Shown here: piece after piece, positions 26,329-34,059 of the stretch
Layout: the number at the start of each line of letters is the position of its first letter
How positions within the stretch are numbered: the first letter of the stretch is position 1
Translations under genes and position numbers: made by a program
NCBI GenBank assembly: GCA_964450955.1
Contig: CAYVFI010000003.1
Location: 62,001-126,000 of the forward strand
DNA from: CAYNWT01 sp964450955
Lineage (GTDB): Bacteria; Planctomycetota; Planctomycetia; Planctomycetales; Planctomycetaceae
DNA length: 64,000 nucleotides
Direction of reading: 5' to 3'
Notes under the pieces: generated by a model
The model's input: the letters and a program-made list of their open reading frames with translations, nothing else
What the model was told of the DNA's origin: nothing
The model's database searches: none

Positions 26329-27630
26329 CTACTCATAGCCTGGAGCATTAGTGGTTGACGGAGCAGTTTCCGTCGGCGTCACCTGCACTCCGCAGCCCTG
26401 GCAATTGGACTGTGGCATCAGGAGTCCACCAAAGTTGGTCTGCTGAACGCCACAGACTGTCTGTGGAACCAGCACCCGCGTGCAATAAGGCACCTGGCGA
26501 GCGACCTGCCGGGCCACCATCCGCGTACAGGTATACGGGACCTGTTCGCAGACCTGCCTGGCCACCCGGGTTGTCGTCGTGTACGGCACCTGCTTAGAGA
26601 CCATGTAAGGAACTCGACGCGTGCGTTGTTCAGATACCATTCGGGTTGTTGTGATCGGAATTCGCCGCGTGTGCTGCTGCGTGACCATCTTGCAGACTCG
26701 GTAAGCGACTTCACGTGATCGTGTTTCCGGAACAAGTCGCACGGTTCGAATTGGGATTCGCTGAACCACCTCTCTCGGAACCATCCGGCAAACCTGGTAC
26801 GGCACCTTCGAGACAACAACACGCGGAATCATTCGTGTGACCTGGACCGGACAGTTCTGCTGCACCACCTGCGGTTGGAACCGTGTATACGGGATCTGTT
26901 GCTGAACCACATTCGGGCACCAGACACGTCGCGTCTGAGTGAACCCCGGTAGTCGGGTAGAACAGAATCGCGGGCCAAAACCTGGTTGCCATATAAGTCG
27001 AGGCACAACCGGGCCGGGCACATAGCGTCTTTGGCACTGCCATCTGCCACAGTCTCTTGAGACCGTTCGGTATGCAGTCACTGGTCGCATAACCGTGTAG
27101 CAACGCGTTTGGTTAATCGTTTCGGTTTTCGGTTCCAGAATCGTGCGGCGGCATTCACGTTCTTTCGTTTCAACAACACGCTGCATGACTGTGTAGCGTT
27201 GTTCTCTGACTGACTCTTCTGCAACCTGACGCATGACGGTGTAGTTTTGGGTTTGAGTTTTTGTTTCCCAGGTCGGCTGAACCGTTTGGTACTGCTGTTC
27301 CTGAAAACTCGTTTCCTGAACCGGTCGCGACACTGTGTAGGCCTCGTCACGGTAGGCAGTCTCACAGACTGTGCGGTAGCTGGTCTGCGGCACGTCTTCG
27401 TAGGTTAGTCGGTTCACGCTGCGGTAGCGTGTTTCCTGAACGGGTTCGTAAACTGTTTGCATGACGGTTCGGTAAGACGTTTGCGTCTGAACCCGACACG
27501 TTGTGTAGCAACAGCTTTGCTGGCACGCCTGTGGCGGGCAGCAGGAGTACGAATTCACCTGACCCAGTCCGCCAAACGCGGAGCCTGATGTCGCCATGAC
27601 GGCAACAATTGCAAGTAGTCTCGTTCGCAT
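26329..27630 (-). CDS. YTV-repeat cell-surface protein
   Basis: The protein has 433 residues. ATG 27630 is supported by GGAG 6 nt upstream and gives a signal peptide (RTRLLAIVAVMATSGSAFG). A Cys-rich segment (CCPPQACQQSCC) follows. The rest is built from short repeats of about 16-20 residues centred on Y-T-V or P-Y-x-V. The first half is Thr/Glu-rich (YTVMRQV, YTVMQRV, YTVMRPV). The second half is Arg/Val-rich (RMVPREVV, RMVARQVARQV). YTV-domain proteins are a planctomycete-specific family described from Rhodopirellula baltica as cell-wall-associated. The central Cys/Trp/Pro-rich stretch (about 235-300) splits the repeat array. A disulphide-linked structural role at the cell surface is likely. 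Confidence 0.85.
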   Translation of the reverse strand: MRTRLLAIVAVMATSGSAFGGLGQVNSYSCCPPQACQQSCCYTTCRVQTQTSYRTVMQTVYEPVQETRYRSVNRLTYEDVPQTSYRTVCETAYRDEAYTVSRPVQETSFQEQQYQTVQPTWETKTQTQNYTVMRQVAEESVREQRYTVMQRVVETKERECRRTILEPKTETINQTRCYTVMRPVTAYRTVSRDCGRWQCQRRYVPGPVVPRLIWQPGFGPRFCSTRLPGFTQTRRVWCPNVVQQQIPYTRFQPQVVQQNCPVQVTRMIPRVVVSKVPYQVCRMVPREVVQRIPIRTVRLVPETRSREVAYRVCKMVTQQHTRRIPITTTRMVSEQRTRRVPYMVSKQVPYTTTTRVARQVCEQVPYTCTRMVARQVARQVPYCTRVLVPQTVCGVQQTNFGGLLMPQSNCQGCGVQVTPTETAPSTTNAPGYE

Positions 27631-28284
27631 GTCTTTCTCCAATGTTCTTCGCACCAACAAGCAAGCGCTTGCCGCGTTCAAATTTTCACCAGCTGGGCAC
27701 CACAAATCAAAAACCCGGGACACTTAGTTGTCCGGAACCCTGAAGGTGCTCCCGGTTAAGGAAGCTGGCGCGCAAGCCTAGACTGCGAGAACGTGGAGAG
27801 ATGGCAAAATTGGGGGCCGAACAGCAATCAGGGCGTTACCAAAACGCAACATTCAGGCTCAAACGCCCAGGTCACCGTGGCGAATTCGCAACACGCTTAC
27901 CTAACCCAAAAGGTTTAACAAACGCTGTGTCGGGACCTGGACACCTTGTGACGTTGGCCACGAACATCATCTCGCGCCCCCGATTCGGGTGACCGGCCGG
28001 CTCGCCCCGGTTTCGATTGGCAGTCGTTCTGCCGATTGCATCTCCTACACCCGGACATGTAAGAACTTCCTTCGCGCGCGACAAATTAACGTCATTTGCC
28101 CGCAAACCCGGACCTCGATTCGGCCGTTACTGCCGTGCGATTGACTTGCCAGGCCAATCTGCTGGAATTGACAGCAGCGCTTGAGGTTTGGCACACAAGA
28201 TGCCTTCATCAGATTGACGAAGCTCGAATCTGTGCATGCCACTCGGTGCAACACAAACCGCACTGCGTGGGATTCATAGACGAC
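27631..28284. other. 650-nt gene-poor region upstream of the YTV gene
   Basis: This region has a 12-bp palindrome (GCAAGCGCTTGC, 27661-27672), 31 nt upstream of the YTV start, and a terminator-like hairpin (27705-27735). An interrupted repeat GGGCGTT...AACGCCC lies near 27831-27870. Short frames at 27801-27992 and 27872-28105 show no protein-like features. It may hide a small RNA or a long regulated leader. Confidence 0.4.
27705..27735 (-). terminator. Terminator-like hairpin in the YTV leader
   Basis: On the minus strand CCGGACA and TGTCCCGG pair (one bulge) around a 6-nt loop and are followed by GTTTTTG. It lies 75-105 nt upstream of the YTV start in the same orientation, as an attenuator or the end of an upstream small RNA would. 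Confidence 0.5.
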
Positions 28285-28629
28285 GTGGCAAAGCAGGATG
28301 ATCTAATCTGGAAGCTACTTGAGGGTTCACCCAACGAATGGGGGTGGTTCCTTGGCGGACTGATAGGCGTTGCTGTTGCGCTATGGGCCTTCACCCGATT
28401 CATCGCCTGGATGCGCGATGATGAGGATACTGCGGCGGCCGAGCAAATGATGCTCACTGAGATTGGTGAATTGCATCGTGGCGGTGACCTCTCGGAAGAG
28501 GAATACCGATCCATCAAAGGACGGCTGTTGGAGCGGCTACAAGAGTCTGACGATTCTGCGAAGCCTGAGGTATCTGATGACGAATCAACGTCGGACGATA
28601 CTGAAGACGACACAGAAGAATCTGACTAG
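28285..28629 (+). CDS. Small membrane protein with SHOCT-like tail
   Basis: The product is 114 residues if it starts at GTG 28285; the frame is open to 28096 but the upstream part is Cys/His-rich and not protein-like, and no clear ribosome site decides. One membrane segment (about 21-40, WGWFLGGLIGVAVALWAFTR) is followed by an amphipathic helical hairpin. Its second half, GDLSEEEYRSIKGRLLERL, matches the SHOCT-type pattern of short C-terminal oligomerisation domains. The tail is strongly acidic (Ser/Asp/Glu). It lies 153 nt upstream of clpX on the same strand. Function unknown. Confidence 0.65.
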   Translation: MAKQDDLIWKLLEGSPNEWGWFLGGLIGVAVALWAFTRFIAWMRDDEDTAAAEQMMLTEIGELHRGGDLSEEEYRSIKGRLLERLQESDDSAKPEVSDDESTSDDTEDDTEESD

Positions 28630-28782
28630 CTGCGACGGCGGCAAACATACGGTTGGCATGGAAGCAACCAGGAACGTAAACAGGGACCTCCGGACTTACA
28701 CCGAAGACCGGCTGGTCATCTACTAGCCGTCCCTCATTTTGAGTGATGTCTACGAGACGATCGGCAACGTTGAGGAAGCAGA

Positions 28783-30063
28783 ATGCCAACTGGTAAAGAT
28801 TTTGGAACCAGCAAACGAACCACCGGCAAGAAGAACGCGAATTGTTCTTTCTGTCGCAAAAGCTACCGCGAGGTAGGTCCGCTTGTTGAAGGTCCCGACG
28901 ACGTCTACGTCTGCGGGGAATGTATTGAACTCTGTCAGTCGATCCTCGACCAGGAACGACGTCGACGCGGTTCATCTCGCAAACTGTTCAATAGAATTCC
29001 GACACCTCGTGAGATCGTTAACGAACTCGACGAGTATGTGATCGGGCAGGATCGAGCCAAGAAGCTGCTGGCCGTTGCGGTTCACAGTCACTACAAGCGA
29101 CTGATCCACAATGAAGAATCTGAGAGTGACGTTGAGATTGAAAAGTCCAACATCATGCTCATGGGTCCAACCGGTTGCGGCAAGACCTTGCTGGCCAGAA
29201 CGCTGGCTCGAACCCTTCAGGTTCCATTCGCCATCGGCGATGCAACGACCCTGACGGAAGCCGGCTATGTCGGTGAGGACGTCGAGAACCTGCTTCTCAA
29301 ACTGCTTCACGCTGCTGACTTCGATATCGAAGCCGCACAGCGAGGCATCCTGTTCATCGACGAGATCGACAAGATTGGCAAGACCAGTCAAAACGTATCG
29401 ATCACCCGCGATGTCTCAGGCGAAGGCGTTCAGCAAGCACTCCTGAAAATGCTGGAAGGAACCGTCGCTAACGTGCCACCTCAGGGCGGACGTAAGCATC
29501 CTGAGCAGCAATACATCCAGATCGACACCACAAACATTCTATTCATCTGTGGTGGAACGTTTGTTGGGATGGAAGACATCATCAGCAAACGTCTGGGTAA
29601 GAAAGTCATCGGTTTCGGCGGAGCTGCCGCGGCCGAACAGGACGAGCACGTTCGTGACGAATTGCTGGCTCAGGCCACAGTCGATGACGTACTTGAGTTC
29701 GGTCTAATTCCTGAACTTGTCGGCCGGTTGCCTGTTATCAGCACGCTGGCTCCACTGGACGACGTGGCTTTGTCACGCATCCTTCAGGAACCACGCAACG
29801 CGTTGGTCAAGCAGTACACGCGGTACTTCGAAATGGAAGACTGCGAGCTTGAGTTCACCGAGGAAGCGATTCTTGAGATAGCCAGAACGGCTCGAGAACG
29901 CGAAACCGGTGCTCGTGGACTTCGAAGTGTTGTCGAACAGGTCATGTTCGAAATCATGTACGAACTCCCGGATCAGGAGTCCGGCCAGAAGTACATCATC
30001 ACTCCAGAAGTCGTCCGCGGTGAGATCAACCCAATCCACAACGGAGACTCACGAGCCGCATAG
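28783..30063 (+). CDS. clpX: ClpX, ATP-dependent unfoldase of the Clp protease
   Basis: This 426-residue protein starts at ATG 28783, with GAGGAA 7 nt upstream. A C4 zinc-binding domain (C21, C24, C44, C47) is followed by the AAA+ module. Walker A is GPTGCGKT (128-135), pore loop 1 is GYVGED, Walker B is ILFIDEIDK, pore loop 2 lies in RDVSGEGVQ, the ClpP-docking loop has the VIGFGG motif, and sensor 2 is ETGARGLR. All catalytic features are intact. ClpX unfolds tagged substrates and feeds them to ClpP in the cytoplasm. clpP is not in this window. The gene ends in a very strong terminator, and a zinc-finger-less paralogue lies at 36774. Confidence 0.97.
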   Translation: MPTGKDFGTSKRTTGKKNANCSFCRKSYREVGPLVEGPDDVYVCGECIELCQSILDQERRRRGSSRKLFNRIPTPREIVNELDEYVIGQDRAKKLLAVAVHSHYKRLIHNEESESDVEIEKSNIMLMGPTGCGKTLLARTLARTLQVPFAIGDATTLTEAGYVGEDVENLLLKLLHAADFDIEAAQRGILFIDEIDKIGKTSQNVSITRDVSGEGVQQALLKMLEGTVANVPPQGGRKHPEQQYIQIDTTNILFICGGTFVGMEDIISKRLGKKVIGFGGAAAAEQDEHVRDELLAQATVDDVLEFGLIPELVGRLPVISTLAPLDDVALSRILQEPRNALVKQYTRYFEMEDCELEFTEEAILEIARTARERETGARGLRSVVEQVMFEIMYELPDQESGQKYIITPEVVRGEINPIHNGDSRAA

Positions 30064-30090
30064 CTGCTGGCTCACGCAATAAAAAAGTCA

Positions 30091-30126
30091 AAGGCCTGCA
30101 TCTCACATGAGATGCAGGCCTTTTTT
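30091..30126 (+). terminator. Strong terminator after clpX
   Basis: AAGGCCTGCATCTC and GAGATGCAGGCCTT form a perfect 14-bp stem with a 4-nt loop, followed by TTTT, about 28 nt after the clpX stop. Confidence 0.95.
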
Positions 30127-30265
30127 GGTTCAGGAAGATCTGTCTTCGGCCTTCGGGGTTCGGGGTGTTGGTCCAATCAAAGGTCAAAGAGCCAGCATTG
30201 TCGTACAGAGCAGGGCAAGCTTTTACGAGGACTCCCAGATGTAGCCGCTGCCAAGCGGTCCACGG

Positions 30266-33200
30266 CTACAGCTCATCGAATAGCTCGTTGTCGCTTCTAT
30301 CACTCATCAGGTCTGAGTCGGCCCGGGCGAAGAACCAATCGATTTCCGCGTCGCCGGTAAGATCGTCTACGTCGCCATCGTCAGTCAAAGTCGAGCTATC
30401 AAGGAATGTGTCGCTGTTCTTTCGGTCGTCACTCCCTGAGCCATCGCGAATGTTGGCCGCTCGGACTTCAAGCGTACGGTCGCTGGTCCATTCGTCGAGG
30501 ATCGAACCGAGGGCTGCCGGATCCAGTGAAGTGGTTCCACCGATCAGGAGGTCCTGGCCGTTCCCGCCCAGAATGGTGTCGCTACCTGAGCCGCCAACAA
30601 ACAGGTCTCGCCCGTTCGATCCGATGAGCCGATCATTGCCGGCCGATCCCAACAAGACATCCAAGCCGTTTTCGCCTTTAAGTGTGTCATCGCCGGCGTT
30701 GCCAATCAGGGTGTCGTGGCCCTTGTCACCAAGAATCGAGTCATTGCCCTCTCCGCCCTCGATCAGATCGTCGCCGAAGTCGCCATTCAGGATGTCGTTG
30801 CCTTCGCCGCCTTCGATTGTGTCGTGGGCGTCCCCGCCAGTAATGGTGTCATTCCCGTCACCGCCAAGGTACAGATCACCTGGTGAACCTCGCCAAGTGA
30901 ACCCAGTCATTGAATCGTGTCCTGAGCCCCCAACCAGCGTATCCGTGGTGTCGTTTCTGGACGAGCTGAAGACGTCGTTGCCTGCGTCTCCGTATGCAAT
31001 GGAAGGGACTAGCGTTCCCTCATGAATACCTAGAACGTCGCTGCCTGCCCCGCCGAATGCAATTATTCCAGAGCCGGACAGCCTATCGTTGCCGCTTGCG
31101 CCTTTCAGGGTTGGCGAACCACTGTCACTGGAATAGGTACCTTCAATCGTGTCGTTGCCCCCACCTCCATTTACCAATGCGGCACCGGACACTGAGAAGT
31201 CGTCGTCCCCGGCTCCACCCATGGCGACATCCCCGCCGGAGACACTCACAAAGACATCATTGCCCGCATCACCGGTCAATTGGTCCGCTTGCCCTCCCCC
31301 AACCAGTGTGTCGTCCCCATCACCTCCGAACAGCTTGATGCCCCATATTGATTCTGAAGTGTCGGGTGAGATGAAATCGTTACCGCCTTCTCCGAGAGCA
31401 GTATCTCTGCCTTTGCCCGTGACAATGTAGTCGTCGCCCGAACCGCCAGAGATGGAATCGCTACCGTTGCCGCCGATGATTGAATCGGCTCCGCTTCCAC
31501 CAAGGATGGTGTCGCCGCCCAAACCACCATCAATCGTATCGCGGTCCGCTCTTGCGAATACGTAGTCTCTTCCCGTGCCGGTCTCGATGTGGTCGGGGCC
31601 AGCACTGGTTTCAATGAAATCGTCGCCACTGCCGGTCGTCACTGTAAACGGTGCTGTCAGTCCCGCGAGAGCTCGGAAGTCGTTGTCTCCGTTACCTCCA
31701 ACAAACGTGAAGTAGGCGATCTCCTCAAGAGGATACGATTTACTTGTGCCGTTAAAGGTGATGCTCAAATCATCCCCGTTCATCGACATGGTGACGATAT
31801 CGTCAGCGTCCGTGCCTCGCATCAGGAGTTCGCCATCGGGCAGCAAGTGCATACCGACATCTTCATCGCCCGCAATTGTCACTTGGCCGACACTCGTGTC
31901 GACATTGCCCTCGCTCGACGTCACGTCTAAAGCGAACTGCTCTGTTCGTTCGGGAAGAGCATCGTCGATCAGATCGACGGTGACTTGCTGGACTTCGTCT
32001 TTTGTGCTGAATGTCAGCTGTCCGGACACCGCGGCATAGTCTTCACCGGCTTCAGCCGTGATGTCTCGGGTCGCGTAGTTGAATGTCATCGGTGAATCGA
32101 CTTCGGCCAGAAGTTGGATATCGAACACGACTGATCCATCCGCCTCGCTGACCTGGGCTGAGTTGATCGTGATAAGGAATTTGGGCGATTCGAATGCGCC
32201 GATGTCGGTAGTCCCGATTGACCGTGGGAATGCCGGGCCGCGTTGATCGAACTCAAGCTGTTGTTCGTTCGCTCCGGCATTAATAAGCGGGCTATCGCTT
32301 GCCAGCGCGTGCGTGAGCCCAGAGCCCCCGTTGTCTTGAAGCGGTAAGAGTTTTGGATCAAGCAGGCCGGTCTCAGTCCCGGCCATGTTTCCGTTGGCAT
32401 CCGGGTTCTCAACTGGTGCAGGCGCCAATCCGCTGCTGATATTGTTGCTTAGAAAACTGTTAGAGAACTCCACGGTCGCGCGAGAGGCGTCGACGTCTAC
32501 TCCAGCCCGGCAGAGGTCGGGCTGGCAATTTGGATGCGTATTGTTTCTGAACACGCTGCTGGTGATGGTGCCGCGATCTCGGATCAGGACTCCATGCTCG
32601 TGGTCAACGATGGTGGAATTGGCGATCGTGACATCGCCGACATGCAGCGCGTGGCCGTTGGTGGTTCTTCCTTCGAAAAGGTTGCCGCTAAGTGTGCTGT
32701 TGATAACCGCAACCGAGCCGCCGTAGATACCAGCAGCCAGTCCGACATCTGCGATAGTGACACGATTGCTGGAAACGGTTGAGTCCACAATTGTGATGTC
32801 TGACTCCTTGTCTCCATAAATGGCTCCGCCGCGGCCGTCCCGAGCAACAATTGCATTCCCGGAAATCGTTGAGCTCTCAATCTCCAGCGAAGTGCCTTCT
32901 TCGATAGAAATACCCGCGCCGCGCGCTCGCACTGTGTCTGTTTGGAGCGTGTTGTCCACGATCGTCGAATCTCGCACGATCAATTCGCTGGTGTCATTGC
33001 CGTCTACCATGATGCCGGCACCGCGAATGGTGGTGGCGCCGGGAAACGTTCCCGTTGTCTTATCGATTTTGTTTCGAGCGACCAAAGAATCCAGAATTTC
33101 AACGCGGCCATCTGTTTCAATCAGAATGCCTGCGCCGCTAGTCGTGCTTCTACTATCCAGCACGATGGTGTTGTCAGTGATCTGGCTATCCTGGATTGTG

Positions 33201-33763
33201 GTGTCGCCAGATCTGATTCGCATCCCGCGGCGATTGTCGCGCACTGTTGTGTTCGCGATGGTGTGAGACGCCCCGTCCAGGCTGATTCCCAGCCCACTCT
33301 CTGAAACAACCGCATCGCGGATGGTCACATCGGGATCGAAAGCGTCTCCGATTCGGAATCCCCACTCCGCATTGGTGACATGCAGGCCGGAGAATTCTAC
33401 CGTCTGGTCCGCTGCTTCAACGGCAACCACAAACCCATCGGTTCCGTTGCCATCAATAACGACGTGGTCAGCACCAAGTCCCTGTACATGGACGCCGCTG
33501 GTGATCTTCAGCGGTCCGAGACTTCTGACCAAAGCGATTGTTCCCACAATGTCGCTGCTGAACTCAATTACATCCTGCCCGGATCCAGCGACCGAACCAT
33601 CGACACTGATATCTTCGTTTGCCGCTTTCAACGCCTCACGAAGTGTGACTTCACCGTCGGACTCAAGATTGTCCTCAAGTGACGTCACCGTAATCGTCGC
33701 CAACAACGCGCGTTCTTCCAGAAATTCGGGGCTGGAAGCTGATCGTCTTCTTCGTCGCATCAT
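30266..33763 (-). CDS. Giant RTX/Calx-beta surface protein
   Basis: The protein has 1,165 residues (two adjacent ATG codons, 33763 and 33760). The N-terminus is arginine-rich (MMRRRRR), followed by LEERALLA (15-22), the planctomycete LE-x-x-x-LL signature. A domain opening with VTSLEDNLESDG...TLREA (CSLREA-like) leads into a right-handed beta-helix (about 60-500). A Calx-beta domain follows (about 533-635), then calcium-binding RTX nonapeptides of the GGxGxDxxx type (about 690-1070). The last 90 residues (ILDEWTSDR...DDLTGDAEIDWFF) match a C-terminal module repeatedly found on such planctomycete proteins. It is probably secreted or surface-bound and stabilised by calcium. No type I secretion genes are nearby. 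The stop codon lies inside an 8-bp inverted repeat (30240-30270). Confidence 0.88.
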   Translation of the reverse strand: MMRRRRRSASSPEFLEERALLATITVTSLEDNLESDGEVTLREALKAANEDISVDGSVAGSGQDVIEFSSDIVGTIALVRSLGPLKITSGVHVQGLGADHVVIDGNGTDGFVVAVEAADQTVEFSGLHVTNAEWGFRIGDAFDPDVTIRDAVVSESGLGISLDGASHTIANTTVRDNRRGMRIRSGDTTIQDSQITDNTIVLDSRSTTSGAGILIETDGRVEILDSLVARNKIDKTTGTFPGATTIRGAGIMVDGNDTSELIVRDSTIVDNTLQTDTVRARGAGISIEEGTSLEIESSTISGNAIVARDGRGGAIYGDKESDITIVDSTVSSNRVTIADVGLAAGIYGGSVAVINSTLSGNLFEGRTTNGHALHVGDVTIANSTIVDHEHGVLIRDRGTITSSVFRNNTHPNCQPDLCRAGVDVDASRATVEFSNSFLSNNISSGLAPAPVENPDANGNMAGTETGLLDPKLLPLQDNGGSGLTHALASDSPLINAGANEQQLEFDQRGPAFPRSIGTTDIGAFESPKFLITINSAQVSEADGSVVFDIQLLAEVDSPMTFNYATRDITAEAGEDYAAVSGQLTFSTKDEVQQVTVDLIDDALPERTEQFALDVTSSEGNVDTSVGQVTIAGDEDVGMHLLPDGELLMRGTDADDIVTMSMNGDDLSITFNGTSKSYPLEEIAYFTFVGGNGDNDFRALAGLTAPFTVTTGSGDDFIETSAGPDHIETGTGRDYVFARADRDTIDGGLGGDTILGGSGADSIIGGNGSDSISGGSGDDYIVTGKGRDTALGEGGNDFISPDTSESIWGIKLFGGDGDDTLVGGGQADQLTGDAGNDVFVSVSGGDVAMGGAGDDDFSVSGAALVNGGGGNDTIEGTYSSDSGSPTLKGASGNDRLSGSGIIAFGGAGSDVLGIHEGTLVPSIAYGDAGNDVFSSSRNDTTDTLVGGSGHDSMTGFTWRGSPGDLYLGGDGNDTITGGDAHDTIEGGEGNDILNGDFGDDLIEGGEGNDSILGDKGHDTLIGNAGDDTLKGENGLDVLLGSAGNDRLIGSNGRDLFVGGSGSDTILGGNGQDLLIGGTTSLDPAALGSILDEWTSDRTLEVRAANIRDGSGSDDRKNSDTFLDSSTLTDDGDVDDLTGDAEIDWFFARADSDLMSDRSDNELFDEL

Positions 33764-34059
33764 GAGATTTCGTCAAACTGTTAGCCCTGCGTCTGTCTTT
33801 CATTGCGTCAAGACCGTGGGAACGCCCATCAGACATCAATCAGGGAATATCGCACCCGCCCATCATTAAGCCGGCACGAAGAATCGATTGCTAGTATACA
33901 GTGCGTGCCGGGATGCTTGCTTCATGTTTCGTGAAGCCGCCCCAAAGCCTGCTCACAGCCAGTGTATCCACCACAACCGAGCCCCACGCCCAACCGGAAT
34001 AGCGATTCGCAACCTCAGTCACCTCACCAACCGGATACCGATCGAACGGAACGTTCGCG
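33764..34059. other. Intergenic region upstream of the RTX gene
   Basis: About 300 nt contain the 5' flank of the RTX gene. An 8-bp perfect inverted repeat (CCGGCACG at 33871, CGTGCCGG at 33904) surrounds an AT-rich core. TTGACG occurs on the minus strand near 33830 without a convincing -10. Nothing else was seen. Confidence 0.4.

Noticed and set aside
27730..27800. Possible riboswitch or SRP-like RNA (GTCCGGAA, GGAAGC, GCAAGCC elements)
   Set aside because: The order and spacing do not match the c-di-GMP riboswitch or SRP RNA consensus that I know, and the hairpin there reads as a terminator on the other strand.
30165..31025. 286-codon plus-strand Ser/Pro-rich frame
   Set aside because: It is antisense to the RTX repeats; the Ser/Pro richness is the reverse reading of Gly/Asp codons.
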